From Nocardia ignorata NBRC 108230 (lineage in GTDB: Bacteria; Actinomycetota; Actinomycetes; Mycobacteriales; Mycobacteriaceae): a DNA stretch of 64,000 nucleotides. Made by a program: the position numbers and the translations under genes. Under the pieces are notes generated by a model. The model was not told the DNA's origin and made no database searches. It saw only the letters and a list, made by a program, of their open reading frames with translations. The DNA lies in the NCBI RefSeq assembly GCF_001612905.1, contig NZ_BDBI01000028.1:124001-188000 (forward strand). The letters run 5' to 3'. Positions 16,759 to 25,304 of the stretch are shown piece after piece (positions within the stretch are counted from its first letter, which is position 1; the number at the start of each line of letters is the position of its first letter).

Positions 16759-17424
16759 CTACCCTTCGCCCCTGCCCGTGCCGAGGAACTCGTCGGTGCG
16801 GCTGTCTTGATCGTCCCGGTGCGGGCGGGGTCGAACGGCGCCGACGATTCGTAGCGCGATCTCGGCATAGGCCGTGGCGATATCCTCCGGTGACCAGGGG
16901 CCCGCCTCGCGGTACCAGCGGGCGATATCGATGCCGAGGGAAAGCAGAGCGGTGGCCGCGATTCGCGCGTCAGGGGTGTCGAAGGCGCCCTCCTCGATCC
17001 CGCGCTGCACCAATTCGCGCATGGCGTGGTCGATCTGCTGACGGATGGCGCGGATCTCGGTCAGGTGTTCCGGATTCAGCGAGTTCAGTTCGTAGTTGAC
17101 GATCCGGGCGCTGGTATGCGCGCGTGCGTGATGAACCGCGAACTCGTGGATCACGTTGCGCAGTGCGGTGGCCGGATCGCTGGACGACGCGGCCGCCCTT
17201 CGGATCAGCTCGAGTGTCTCGTCGTGGCCCGATCGCGAGATGAGATAGAGCAGCTCTTCCTTCGATTTGTGATGCACATAGACCGCGGCCGGGCTCATGC
17301 CGGCGGCCCCGGCGATATCGCGTGTCGTCGTCCCGTTGAAGCCCTTCTCGGCAAATGCCTCGAGGGCGGCTTCCAGCAGCCGGGCGCGGGTCGAGTCGCC
17401 GCGGGGTTCGGTTGTCTCGGTCAT
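16759..17424 (-). CDS. TetR-family regulator
   Basis: 221-residue TetR protein: HTH at about 11-57 (STRARLLEAAL, TTTRDIAGAAGMSPAAVYVHH), then an all-helical ligand domain. It is divergent from the ten-gene fatty-acid operon, and an 18-bp palindrome lies at that operon's promoter, so it probably represses it in response to an acyl-CoA-type ligand. GATAAT at 17439-17434 could be its own -10, which would give a leaderless start at 17424. It is the nearest regulator to regulon 1, but nothing links it to those operators. Confidence 0.9.
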   Translation of the reverse strand: MTETTEPRGDSTRARLLEAALEAFAEKGFNGTTTRDIAGAAGMSPAAVYVHHKSKEELLYLISRSGHDETLELIRRAAASSSDPATALRNVIHEFAVHHARAHTSARIVNYELNSLNPEHLTEIRAIRQQIDHAMRELVQRGIEEGAFDTPDARIAATALLSLGIDIARWYREAGPWSPEDIATAYAEIALRIVGAVRPRPHRDDQDSRTDEFLGTGRGEG

Positions 17425-17537
17425 GGGATCGCCATTATCTCGTCTCGTTGGAACCGCACTGGTCGGGGCTGGTGTGATGTGGTTAACAGGAGCTGAAGTC
17501 CTGCTTGCTGTTGACGGTGACGGGGACCACCCTGCAC

Positions 17538-17561
17538 TATGCTACTAAGCAAGCGCTTAGT
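17538..17561 (+). promoter_or_regulatory. Promoter -10 and TetR operator of the beta-oxidation operon
   Basis: TATGCT (17538-17543) is a good -10. ACTAAGC-AAGC-GCTTAGT (17544-17561) is an inverted repeat with 7-bp arms starting next to it and would cover the transcription start. TTGACG at 17511 is too far for a -35 (21-base spacer), so the -35 is unassigned. Confidence 0.6.
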
Positions 17562-17578
17562 TATCAAAGGAGATCCGA

Positions 17579-18799
17579 ATGCCGGAAGCTGTGATCGTCG
17601 CCGCTGCCCGTTCCCCGATCGGTCGCGCGGGCAAGGGCTCGCTCAAGGACATGCGTCCCGACGACCTGACCGTGCAGATGGTGCGCGCCGCGCTGGCTCA
17701 GGTGCCCGACCTCGACCCGACCCAGATCGAGGACCTCGTCCTCGGCTGCGGTCAGCCGGCAGGCGAATCGGGCTTCAACATGGCCCGCACGGTCGCGGTG
17801 CTGGCCGGGCTCGACACGGTGCCCGGCACGACCGTCAATCGCTACTGTTCGTCGAGCCTGCAGACCACCCGGATGGCGCTGCACGCGATCAAGGCAGGCG
17901 AGGGCGACGTCTTCATCTCGGCCGGCGTCGAGACGGTGAGCCGCTTCACCAAGGGCAATGCCGACGGTATGCCCGACACCCAGAACCCGGTCTTCGCCGA
18001 CGCGGTCGCGCGGACCGCCGAACGTGCCGCCGGTGGGGCACCGTCCTGGGCCGACCCCCGCGCGAACGGTCAGCTCCCCGATGTCTACATCGCCATGGGT
18101 CAGACCGCGGAGAACGTCGCCCAGTTCACCGGGATCACCCGTGCCGAGCAGGACGAATTCGGTGTCCGCTCGCAGAATCTGGCCGAGAAGGCCATCGCCA
18201 ACGGCTTCTGGGCCACCGACATCACTCCGGTGACACTGCCCGACGGCACGGTGGTCAGCGCCGACGACGGCCCGCGTGCCGGTGTCACCCTCGAGGCGGT
18301 GAGTCAGCTGAAGCCGGTGTTCCGTCCCGACGGCACCGTCACCGCGGGCAACTGCTGCGCGCTCAACGACGGCGCCGCCGCGCTGGTCGTCATGTCCGAC
18401 ACCAAGGCCAGGGAACTGGGACTGACCCCGCTCGCCCGGGTCGTCAGCACCGGTGTCTCGGGCCTGTCGCCGGAGATCATGGGCCTGGGCCCGATCGAAG
18501 CCTCCAAGCAGGCCCTGCGCCGCGCGGGTCTGAGCATCGACGACATCGACCTGGTCGAGATCAACGAGGCCTTCGCCGTGCAGGTGCTCGGCTCCGCCCG
18601 CGAACTCGGCATCCCGGAGGACAAGCTGAACGTCAATGGTGGCGCGATCGCGGTCGGTCACCCGTTCGGCATGACCGGCGCCCGCATCACCAGCACGCTG
18701 ATCAACTCGCTGCGCTTCCACGACAAGCAGTTCGGCTTGGAGACGATGTGTGTCGGCGGCGGCCAGGGTATGGCCATGGTGCTGGAGCGGCTCTCGTGA
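17579..18799 (+). CDS. Acetyl-CoA acetyltransferase/3-ketoacyl-CoA thiolase
   Basis: 406-residue thiolase, the last step of beta-oxidation (3-ketoacyl-CoA plus CoA to acyl-CoA plus acetyl-CoA). Nucleophile Cys90 (NRYCSSS), His361 (GHPFGMTGAR) and Cys391 (CVGGGQGMA) form the expected triad. AAAGGAG precedes ATG 17579. It is the first gene of the operon 17579-28273 behind the palindromic operator, and overlaps the next gene by 4 bases (GTGA). Confidence 0.92.
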   Translation: MPEAVIVAAARSPIGRAGKGSLKDMRPDDLTVQMVRAALAQVPDLDPTQIEDLVLGCGQPAGESGFNMARTVAVLAGLDTVPGTTVNRYCSSSLQTTRMALHAIKAGEGDVFISAGVETVSRFTKGNADGMPDTQNPVFADAVARTAERAAGGAPSWADPRANGQLPDVYIAMGQTAENVAQFTGITRAEQDEFGVRSQNLAEKAIANGFWATDITPVTLPDGTVVSADDGPRAGVTLEAVSQLKPVFRPDGTVTAGNCCALNDGAAALVVMSDTKARELGLTPLARVVSTGVSGLSPEIMGLGPIEASKQALRRAGLSIDDIDLVEINEAFAVQVLGSARELGIPEDKLNVNGGAIAVGHPFGMTGARITSTLINSLRFHDKQFGLETMCVGGGQGMAMVLERLS

Positions 18800-19551
18800 C
18801 CGGCCGTTTCGCGGGCAAGACCGCGATCGTCACCGGCGCCAGCCGAGGGATCGGGCTCGGCATCGCGCAGCGCCTGGTCGACGACGGCGCGAAGGTCGTC
18901 GTCACCGCCCGCAAGCAGGACGCCCTGGACGCGGCGGTGGTCCAGCTCGGCGGCCCCGAGCACGCGCTCGGCGTGGCGGGCCGCGCCGATGACACCACCC
19001 ATCAGGAAGACGCCGTCGCCCGCGCGATCGAGACGTTCGGCAGCGTCGATCTGCTGGTGAACAACACCGGCATCAACCCGGTGTACGGTCCGATGATCGA
19101 GATGGACCCGCAGGCCGCGCGCAAGATCATCGAAGTCAATTGCCTTGCGGCACTGGCATGGACCCAGCAGGTGCACAAGGCGTGGATGGCCGAGCACGGC
19201 GGCGCGGTGGTGAACGTGTCGTCGGTGGCCGGGATCAAGCCCGCACCCGGCATCGGATTCTATGGGGCCAGCAAAGCCATGCTGACCTACATCACCCAGG
19301 AGCTGGCCGTGGAGCTCGGCCCGAAGCTCCGGGTGAACGCGGTCGCGCCCGCCGTGGTGAAGACGAAGTTCGCCACCGCCCTGTACGAGGGCAAGGAGCA
19401 GGAGCTCGCCGAGACCTACCCGCTCAAGCGGCTCGGCGTGCCCGAGGACATCGCGGGCGCGGTGGCGTTCCTGCTCTCCGACGACGCGTCCTGGGTCACC
19501 GGACAACTACTGGTGCTCGACGGCGGCGTCACGCTGACCGGCGGCGTCTGA
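18796..19551 (+). CDS. Short-chain dehydrogenase/reductase
   Basis: 251-residue SDR. TGASRGIG (13-20) binds the cofactor, NNTG replaces the usual NNAG, and the active site is Ser (NVSSVAG) with YGASK. It likely oxidises a 3-hydroxyacyl-CoA, or another secondary alcohol, in the beta-oxidation operon. GTG 18796 is set by its overlap with the thiolase stop. The neighbouring SDR (19583) is only moderately similar, so the two probably have different substrates. Confidence 0.88.
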   Translation: MTGRFAGKTAIVTGASRGIGLGIAQRLVDDGAKVVVTARKQDALDAAVVQLGGPEHALGVAGRADDTTHQEDAVARAIETFGSVDLLVNNTGINPVYGPMIEMDPQAARKIIEVNCLAALAWTQQVHKAWMAEHGGAVVNVSSVAGIKPAPGIGFYGASKAMLTYITQELAVELGPKLRVNAVAPAVVKTKFATALYEGKEQELAETYPLKRLGVPEDIAGAVAFLLSDDASWVTGQLLVLDGGVTLTGGV

Positions 19552-19582
19552 CAACTACTGGCGAAAACCTCAGGAGAAACCA

Positions 19583-20341
19583 ATGAGCACACCGACCAAG
19601 ACCGCGATCGTCACCGGCGCCGCCCGTGGCATCGGCGCGGGCGTTGCCCGCCGGCTCGCCGCCGACGGCATGGCCGTCGCGGTGATCGACCTCGACGAGG
19701 TCGCCTGTAAGCCGGTCGTCGAGCAGATCCAGGCCGCGGGCGGCCGGGCCATCGCCGTCGGCGCCGACGTCTCCGACGAGGCGGCCGTCACCGGCGCCGT
19801 GGAGCGGGTCGTCGCCGAACTGGGCGCCCCGACCGTGCTGGTCAACAACGCGGGTGTCATCCGCGACAACCTGTTGTTCCGGATGACCACCGACGACTGG
19901 GATACCGTGATGAACGTGCACCTTCGCGGCGCGTTCCTGATGACCCGCGCGGTCCAGAAGTACATGACGGAAGCGAAGTTCGGCCGCATCGTCAACCTGT
20001 CGAGCACCTCGGCGCTGGGCAACCGTGGCCAGGCCAACTACGCCGCGGCCAAGGCGGGCGTGCAGGGCTTCACCAAGACCCTCGCGTTCGAGCTCGGCAA
20101 GTTCGGCGTCACCGCCAACGCCATCGCCCCCGGTTTCATCGAGACCGAGATGACCGCGGCCACCGCGGCGCGCGTCGGCATTCCGTTCGAGGACTTCAAA
20201 GCCGGTGCGGCCAAGGAGATTCCGGTCGCACGGACCGGTGTGCCCGAGGACATCGCGCACGCCGTGTCGTTCTTCGCCAGTGAGGGAGCGGGTTTCGTGT
20301 CCGGTCAGGTGCTCTACGTCGCGGGAGGGCCGAAGGCATGA
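19583..20341 (+). CDS. FabG-type SDR (3-hydroxyacyl-CoA dehydrogenase/3-ketoacyl reductase)
   Basis: 252-residue SDR with TGAARGIG (11-18), NNAG, NLSSTS and YAAAK. The sequence resembles FabG-like reductases (GFIETEMT). Within this operon the degradative direction, or an NADPH-linked reduction supplied by PntAB, are both possible. CAGGAGAAACCA precedes ATG 19583; it overlaps the MaoC gene by 4 bases. Confidence 0.88.
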   Translation: MSTPTKTAIVTGAARGIGAGVARRLAADGMAVAVIDLDEVACKPVVEQIQAAGGRAIAVGADVSDEAAVTGAVERVVAELGAPTVLVNNAGVIRDNLLFRMTTDDWDTVMNVHLRGAFLMTRAVQKYMTEAKFGRIVNLSSTSALGNRGQANYAAAKAGVQGFTKTLAFELGKFGVTANAIAPGFIETEMTAATAARVGIPFEDFKAGAAKEIPVARTGVPEDIAHAVSFFASEGAGFVSGQVLYVAGGPKA

Positions 20342-20790
20342 GAATTTTCCAGGGCGTCGCCGAACTCGAGGGCGCTGTCGGAACCCATTTGGGCTACTCC
20401 GGGTGGCACACCATCACCCAGGCGCAGATCAACGCGTTCGCCGACGCGACCGGTGACCACCAGTGGATCCACATCGACACCGAGAAGGCCGCCGCGGGTC
20501 CGTTCGGCACCACGATCGCGCACGGTTACCTGACCTTGTCGCTGCTGCCGCTGCTCGTCCCGCAGGTGTACCGGGTCGAGGGCGTGCAGATGGCCGTCAA
20601 CTACGGCGCCAACAAGCTGCGTTTCCCGGCGCCGGTCCCGGTGGACTCGAAGGTGCGGGCAGGCATCGAGCTGGTCTCGGTCGCCGCGGGTGCTGCCGGC
20701 CACCTGGTCACTTCCCGGGTGACGGTCGAGCGCGAAGGCGGCGACAAGCCGGTCTGCGTGGTCGAATCGTTGACCCTCGTGGTGGCCTGA
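20338..20790 (+). CDS. MaoC-type (R)-specific enoyl-CoA hydratase
   Basis: 150-residue single hotdog domain with the hydratase-2 signature FADATGDHQWIHID followed by GPFGTTIAHGYLTLSL (catalytic Asp and His). It hydrates a 2-enoyl-CoA to a 3-hydroxyacyl-CoA, linking the acyl-CoA dehydrogenases with the SDRs of the operon. The ATG overlaps the SDR stop, and its stop shares one base with the next start (TGATG). Confidence 0.92.
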   Translation: MRIFQGVAELEGAVGTHLGYSGWHTITQAQINAFADATGDHQWIHIDTEKAAAGPFGTTIAHGYLTLSLLPLLVPQVYRVEGVQMAVNYGANKLRFPAPVPVDSKVRAGIELVSVAAGAAGHLVTSRVTVEREGGDKPVCVVESLTLVVA

Positions 20791-21818
20791 TGGAGACCCG
20801 GGCCGACCTTCCCGGCCTGGATCTCGGTCGGCTCTCCACCTGGCTCCGTGGTCAGCTGCCGGTGGCGGGCCCGGCCCTGAGCGGCTCGCTGATCGCGGGC
20901 GGCAAATCGAACCTGACCTATGCGGTCACCGACGGCACCAGCCGGTGGATCGTGCGCCGGCCCCCGCTGGGTCACGTGCTGGCCACCGCCCACGACATGG
21001 CCCGCGAATACCGGGTGATGGCGGCCCTGCAGCACACCGACGTCCCGGTGCCGACCATGTACGCACTGTGCCAGGACGACACCGTGCTCGGTGCCCCCTT
21101 CTACGTGATGGAGTACGTCGAGGGCACGCCGTACCGGACCGCCGCTGAACTGCGTGAGCTGGGACCCGAACGCACCCGCGCCATTTCGACCGATCTGATC
21201 GACACCCTCGCGGTACTGCACGCGGTCGATCCCGCGGCAGTCGGGTTGGCCGATTTCGGTCGTCCCGAGGGCTTCCTGGAACGCCAGGTGCGCCGGTGGA
21301 AGAAGCAGCTCGACGCGTCGCACACCCGCGACCTCCCGCTCGCCGAGGAACTGCACGCGCTGCTCGCCGCGGACGTTCCCGCCGAGTCGGCGGTGGGCAT
21401 CGTGCACGGTGACTACCGGCTCGACAATGTGCTCACCGATCCCACGGACCGGCTCGCGGCGGTCGTCGACTGGGAGATGGCCACCCTCGGTGATCCGCTG
21501 ACCGACCTGGCGCTGATGGTCGTCTACGGCCGCCTCGCGGCCAGGGCGGGCAGCGCCGTGGTGGCCGACGCGACGGTGGCACCGGGCTTCCTGACCGAAG
21601 CCGAGATCATCGCCCGCTACACCGCGCGCAGCGAGCGCGACATGTCGCGGTTCGGTTTCTACCTCGGGCTCGCCGCGTTCAAACTGGCCGCGATCCTCGA
21701 AGGCATCCACTACCGCTATCTGCACGGCCAGACTGTCGGCGAAGGTTTCGATGCCATCGGTTCGGCCATCGAGCCCCTCCTCGAAACCGGCCTCACCGCA
21801 CTGAAGGAGTACCGCTGA
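20790..21818 (+). CDS. APH-like kinase (ACAD10/11 kinase-domain/LvaA-like)
   Basis: 342-residue aminoglycoside-phosphotransferase-fold protein. Motifs: GGKSNLTYAV (nucleotide loop), catalytic HGDYRLDNVL and metal-binding VVDWEMATLGDP. Kinases of this subgroup, fused to or next to an acyl-CoA dehydrogenase in ACAD10/ACAD11 and in the levulinate pathway (LvaA), phosphorylate 4-hydroxyacyl-CoA. Here the acyl-CoA dehydrogenase follows with a one-base stop/start overlap, the same pairing in split form. Antibiotic resistance is unlikely. Substrate length is not known. Confidence 0.85.
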   Translation: METRADLPGLDLGRLSTWLRGQLPVAGPALSGSLIAGGKSNLTYAVTDGTSRWIVRRPPLGHVLATAHDMAREYRVMAALQHTDVPVPTMYALCQDDTVLGAPFYVMEYVEGTPYRTAAELRELGPERTRAISTDLIDTLAVLHAVDPAAVGLADFGRPEGFLERQVRRWKKQLDASHTRDLPLAEELHALLAADVPAESAVGIVHGDYRLDNVLTDPTDRLAAVVDWEMATLGDPLTDLALMVVYGRLAARAGSAVVADATVAPGFLTEAEIIARYTARSERDMSRFGFYLGLAAFKLAAILEGIHYRYLHGQTVGEGFDAIGSAIEPLLETGLTALKEYR

Positions 21819-23041
21819 TGGATTTCGCCTACGACGCCCGCACCGAGGAATTGCGTGCCTCGCTGCTCGACTTCATGGACACCCACGTCTACCCGGCCGA
21901 ACCGGTGTTCCGCGAACAGGTATCCCAGCTCGACAACCGCTGGGCCTGGGATTCGGTGCCGATCATGAGCGAACTGCGGGCCGAGGCCCGCAGGCGGGGC
22001 CTGTGGAATCTGTTCCTGCCCGGCGAGGAGGGTGCCGGGCTGACCAACCTGCAGTACGCACCGCTGGCCGAGATCACCGGCCGCAGTGGTCATCTGGCGC
22101 CGGCCACGCTGAACTGCGCGGCTCCCGACACCGGCAACATGGAGGTGCTGGCGCAATTCGGCACCGAAGAGCAACGCAAGGAATGGCTCGAGCCGTTGCT
22201 GGACGGGCGGATCCGGTCGGCGTTCGCGATGACCGAACCCGATGTGGCCTCCTCCGACGCGACCAACATCTCCACCCGCATCGAGCGCGACGGCGACGAC
22301 TACGTGCTCAACGGGCGCAAGTGGTGGATCACCGGCGCCATGAACCCCAACTGCCGCATGTTCATCGTGATGGGCAAGACCGACCCGACCGCGAGCAGGC
22401 ACCAGCAGCAGTCGATGATCCTGGTCCCGCGCGACACCCCTGGCGTGGAGATCATTCGCGGCATGGAGGTCTTCGGCTACGACGACCACGATCACGGCGG
22501 CCACGCGGAGATGCGTTTCACCGATGTGCGGGTCCCGGCCACCAATCTGATCGGCGGTGAAGGGTACGGCTTCGCCATCGCGCAGGCTCGTCTCGGGCCC
22601 GGCCGCATCCACCACTGCATGCGGGCCATCGGCGTGGCCGAACGGGCCATCGAGGCGATGTGCGCCCGCGCCGAGGAGCGTGTCGCGTTCGGCAAGCCGC
22701 TCAGCGAGCAGGGCGTGATCCGTGACTGGATCGCCGAGTCGCGGGTCAAGCTCGAGCAGCTGCGGTTGCTGGTGCTCAAGACCGCGTGGCTGATGGACAC
22801 CGTGGGCAACAAGGGCGCCCACACCGAGATCCAGGCGATCAAGATCGCGACCCCGGCCACCGTCCAGTGGATTCTCGACAAAGCCATCCAGGTGCACGGC
22901 GCCGCCGGTGTGTCCCAGGACTTCTCGCTGGCCGCCGCCTACGCGGGCAACCGCACCCTGCGTTTCGCCGACGGACCGGACGAGGTCCACAAGAACGCGC
23001 TGGCCAAGAACGAGCTGCGCAAGTATCGGGAGGGCCGATGA
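21818..23041 (+). CDS. Acyl-CoA dehydrogenase, ACAD10/11 (LvaC)-like
   Basis: 407-residue flavoenzyme with FAMTEPDVASSDATNI (FAD loop) and the C-terminal FADGPDEVH, where the Glu is the expected catalytic base; this motif is typical of the ACAD10/11 group rather than GTSEI-type enzymes. With the upstream kinase it is predicted to turn a 4-phosphoacyl-CoA into an enoyl-CoA or 3-hydroxyacyl-CoA by dehydrogenation and loss of phosphate. It overlaps its neighbours at both ends (TGATG, ATGA), so equal expression is likely. Confidence 0.85.
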   Translation: MDFAYDARTEELRASLLDFMDTHVYPAEPVFREQVSQLDNRWAWDSVPIMSELRAEARRRGLWNLFLPGEEGAGLTNLQYAPLAEITGRSGHLAPATLNCAAPDTGNMEVLAQFGTEEQRKEWLEPLLDGRIRSAFAMTEPDVASSDATNISTRIERDGDDYVLNGRKWWITGAMNPNCRMFIVMGKTDPTASRHQQQSMILVPRDTPGVEIIRGMEVFGYDDHDHGGHAEMRFTDVRVPATNLIGGEGYGFAIAQARLGPGRIHHCMRAIGVAERAIEAMCARAEERVAFGKPLSEQGVIRDWIAESRVKLEQLRLLVLKTAWLMDTVGNKGAHTEIQAIKIATPATVQWILDKAIQVHGAAGVSQDFSLAAAYAGNRTLRFADGPDEVHKNALAKNELRKYREGR

Positions 23042-24216
23042 CCATCGACGAACTCCGCACCAGGATCCGGGAATTCCTCGCCGCCAACGATCCCGCGACC
23101 ACCGAGCGCCTGGAGTTCCTGCGCGCTCGCTACGACGCGGGGCTGGCGTGGGTGTACTTCCCCGAAGGTCACGGTGGTCTCGGTCTGCCGCACGGCTGGC
23201 AGCCCGAGGTGGACCAGCTCTTCGAGCAGGCCGGGGCCCCGGACAACAATCCGGCGGCCAACGTGATCGGTCTCGGCATGGCGGGGCCGACCATCCTGGC
23301 CTGCGGTACCGAGGAGCAGAAGAAGCGTTTCCTGCGTCCGCTGTGGACGGGCGAGGAGATCTGGTGCCAGCTGTTCAGCGAACCCGGCGCCGGCTCCGAC
23401 CTGGCCAATGTCAGCACCCGCGCGGTCCGCGACGGTCACGAGTGGGTGGTCAACGGGCAGAAGGTGTGGACCTCGAGCGCGCACCTGGCACAGTTCGCCA
23501 TCCTGCTCGCCCGCACCGACCCGAACGTCCCCAAACACCGTGGCATGTCGTACTTCCTGGTCGACATGACCCAGCCGGGTGTCGAGGTGCGGCCGCTGCG
23601 CCAGATCACCGGTGAGGCCGAGTTCAACGAGGTCTTCATCACCGACGCCCGCGTCCCCGACGAACAGCGCCTCGGCGCCGAGGGCGACGGATGGCGCATC
23701 GCCAACACCACCCTCAACACCGAGCGCGTCGCCATCGGCGGCCGGGCGAGTGCCCGCGAATCGGGGCTCATCGGCGTGGTCACCGACACGTGGCGGGCGA
23801 ACCAGGAACGGCGCACCCCGGATCTGCACGACCGGTTGCTGCGGCTGTGGGTCGACGCCGAGGTCGCCCGGCTCACCGGACTTCGCCTGCGCCAGAAGCT
23901 GGCTCAGGGACAGCCAGGTCCGGAGGGCTCGGCGATGAAGCTGTCCTTCGCGCGGATCGCGCAGCAGCTGTCCGGACTCGAGGTCGAACTGCTCGGCGAA
24001 GACGGCCTTCGCTATTCCGACTGGACCATGGTCCGTCCGGAGCGTGTCGACATGAACGCCCGCGACGCCGGATACCGCTACCTGCGAGCCAAGGGCAATT
24101 CCATCGAGGGCGGCACCTCCGAGATCCTGCGAAACATCGTGTCCGAACGCATTCTCGGCCTGCCCGCCGAGCCGCGTACCGACAAGGACCGTCCCTGGAA
24201 AGAAGTCGCGCGATGA
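23038..24216 (+). CDS. Acyl-CoA dehydrogenase (FadE), catalytic-type subunit
   Basis: 392-residue acyl-CoA dehydrogenase: LFSEPGAGSDLANVST (FAD loop), KVWTSSAH, and catalytic Glu in EGGTSEILRNI near residue 364. It introduces the 2,3 double bond. The following gene encodes a divergent dehydrogenase; such adjacent pairs form alpha2beta2 heterotetramers in mycobacterial sterol side-chain metabolism, so these two may do the same (inference). Translationally coupled on both sides. Confidence 0.88.
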   Translation: MTIDELRTRIREFLAANDPATTERLEFLRARYDAGLAWVYFPEGHGGLGLPHGWQPEVDQLFEQAGAPDNNPAANVIGLGMAGPTILACGTEEQKKRFLRPLWTGEEIWCQLFSEPGAGSDLANVSTRAVRDGHEWVVNGQKVWTSSAHLAQFAILLARTDPNVPKHRGMSYFLVDMTQPGVEVRPLRQITGEAEFNEVFITDARVPDEQRLGAEGDGWRIANTTLNTERVAIGGRASARESGLIGVVTDTWRANQERRTPDLHDRLLRLWVDAEVARLTGLRLRQKLAQGQPGPEGSAMKLSFARIAQQLSGLEVELLGEDGLRYSDWTMVRPERVDMNARDAGYRYLRAKGNSIEGGTSEILRNIVSERILGLPAEPRTDKDRPWKEVAR

Positions 24217-25304
24217 CCGACGTTGATCTGCTCTACACCGAAGTCGAGGACGACCTGCGCGCCGTGGTGCGCTCGGTGCTGACCGCGCATTGCGAACCCG
24301 GCGCGGTCACCGCCCTCTACGACGGCGACCGCGCGCTGGTCGACGGCCTGTGGAAGAACATCGCCGTCGACCTCGGCCTGGCCGGGCTGCTCGTTCCCGA
24401 AGCGGACGGTGGCGCGGGTGCCTCGGCTCGTGAGGCGGCGGTGGTGCTCGAGGAGCTCGGGCGTTTCGTCGCCCCGGTGCCCTTCCTGACCAGCGCCGTG
24501 GTCGCGACGACCGCACTGCTCGGCTCCGGTTCGGCGCTGCTCGGTCAGCTCGCGGCGGGGGAGCGCACGGCCGCCTTGACCGTGCCGCTGACGACTGCTG
24601 CGCACGGCGCGCTGCCCACGGCGTCGGCCGACGACGGACGGCTGACAGGCACTGTCACCAGTGTCGCCGGTGCGCTCGAGGCCGACGTGCTGCTGGTCCC
24701 GGCCACCGGGCCCGAAGGTATTGCGCTGTACGCGGTTTCGACCGCCGACGCGCGACTCACCGCGGTCGTCTCCCTCGACATGACCCGCCAGCTCGCCGAC
24801 CTCGAGTTAGACGGCGCCGCAGGCGAACTCGTGGTCGCCGACGGCGAGGCGGCGGTGCGCCGGGCGCTCGCCGCGGGCACCGCCCTGCTCGCCTCCGAGC
24901 AGTACGGCGTGGCGCGGTGGTGCCTCGACGAGACCGTGGCGTACCTGCGGGAACGTCGCCAGTTCGGCCGCGTGGTCGGCGGATTCCAGGCGATCAAACA
25001 CCGGCTGGCCGACCTCTACACCGCGGTCGAGTCCGGCAACGCCGCTGCCCGCTATGCGGCCGCCACGCTCGCCACCGACGACGCCGACGCGCCCGTCGCG
25101 GCCTCGGTGGCCCAGGCGTTCTGCAGCGACCTCGCGGTCCACGCCGGTGAGGAGGCGGTGCAGCTGCACGGCGGCATGGGCATGACCTGGGAGCATCCGG
25201 CCCATCTGTACCTCAAGCGCGCCAAGGCCGACCAGCTCGCCTTCGGTACCGCCGGGGCACATCGGGTGCGGCTGTCCGAGCTGGTCGAGGTGCCCCGACC
25301 ATGA
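24213..25304 (+). CDS. Acyl-CoA dehydrogenase-like partner subunit
   Basis: 363-residue divergent acyl-CoA dehydrogenase. The middle domain is short and lacks the SEPxxGSD FAD loop; the C-terminal domain keeps RRQFGR and LHGGMGMTWEHPAHLYLKR. The GTSEI-type catalytic Glu is absent from its usual place. Proteins like this are usually the second subunit of a heteromeric dehydrogenase, here with the 23038 gene. ATG 24213 overlaps the preceding stop and its own stop overlaps pntA. Confidence 0.82.
   Translation: MTDVDLLYTEVEDDLRAVVRSVLTAHCEPGAVTALYDGDRALVDGLWKNIAVDLGLAGLLVPEADGGAGASAREAAVVLEELGRFVAPVPFLTSAVVATTALLGSGSALLGQLAAGERTAALTVPLTTAAHGALPTASADDGRLTGTVTSVAGALEADVLLVPATGPEGIALYAVSTADARLTAVVSLDMTRQLADLELDGAAGELVVADGEAAVRRALAAGTALLASEQYGVARWCLDETVAYLRERRQFGRVVGGFQAIKHRLADLYTAVESGNAAARYAAATLATDDADAPVAASVAQAFCSDLAVHAGEEAVQLHGGMGMTWEHPAHLYLKRAKADQLAFGTAGAHRVRLSELVEVPRP

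Noticed and set aside
17511..17543. TTGACG as -35 for the thiolase operon
   Set aside because: Spacer to TATGCT is 21 bases, too long for a normal promoter.
20790..21818. Aminoglycoside resistance phosphotransferase
   Set aside because: Fold is APH-like but context and one-base overlap with an ACAD10/11-like gene point to acyl-CoA metabolism.
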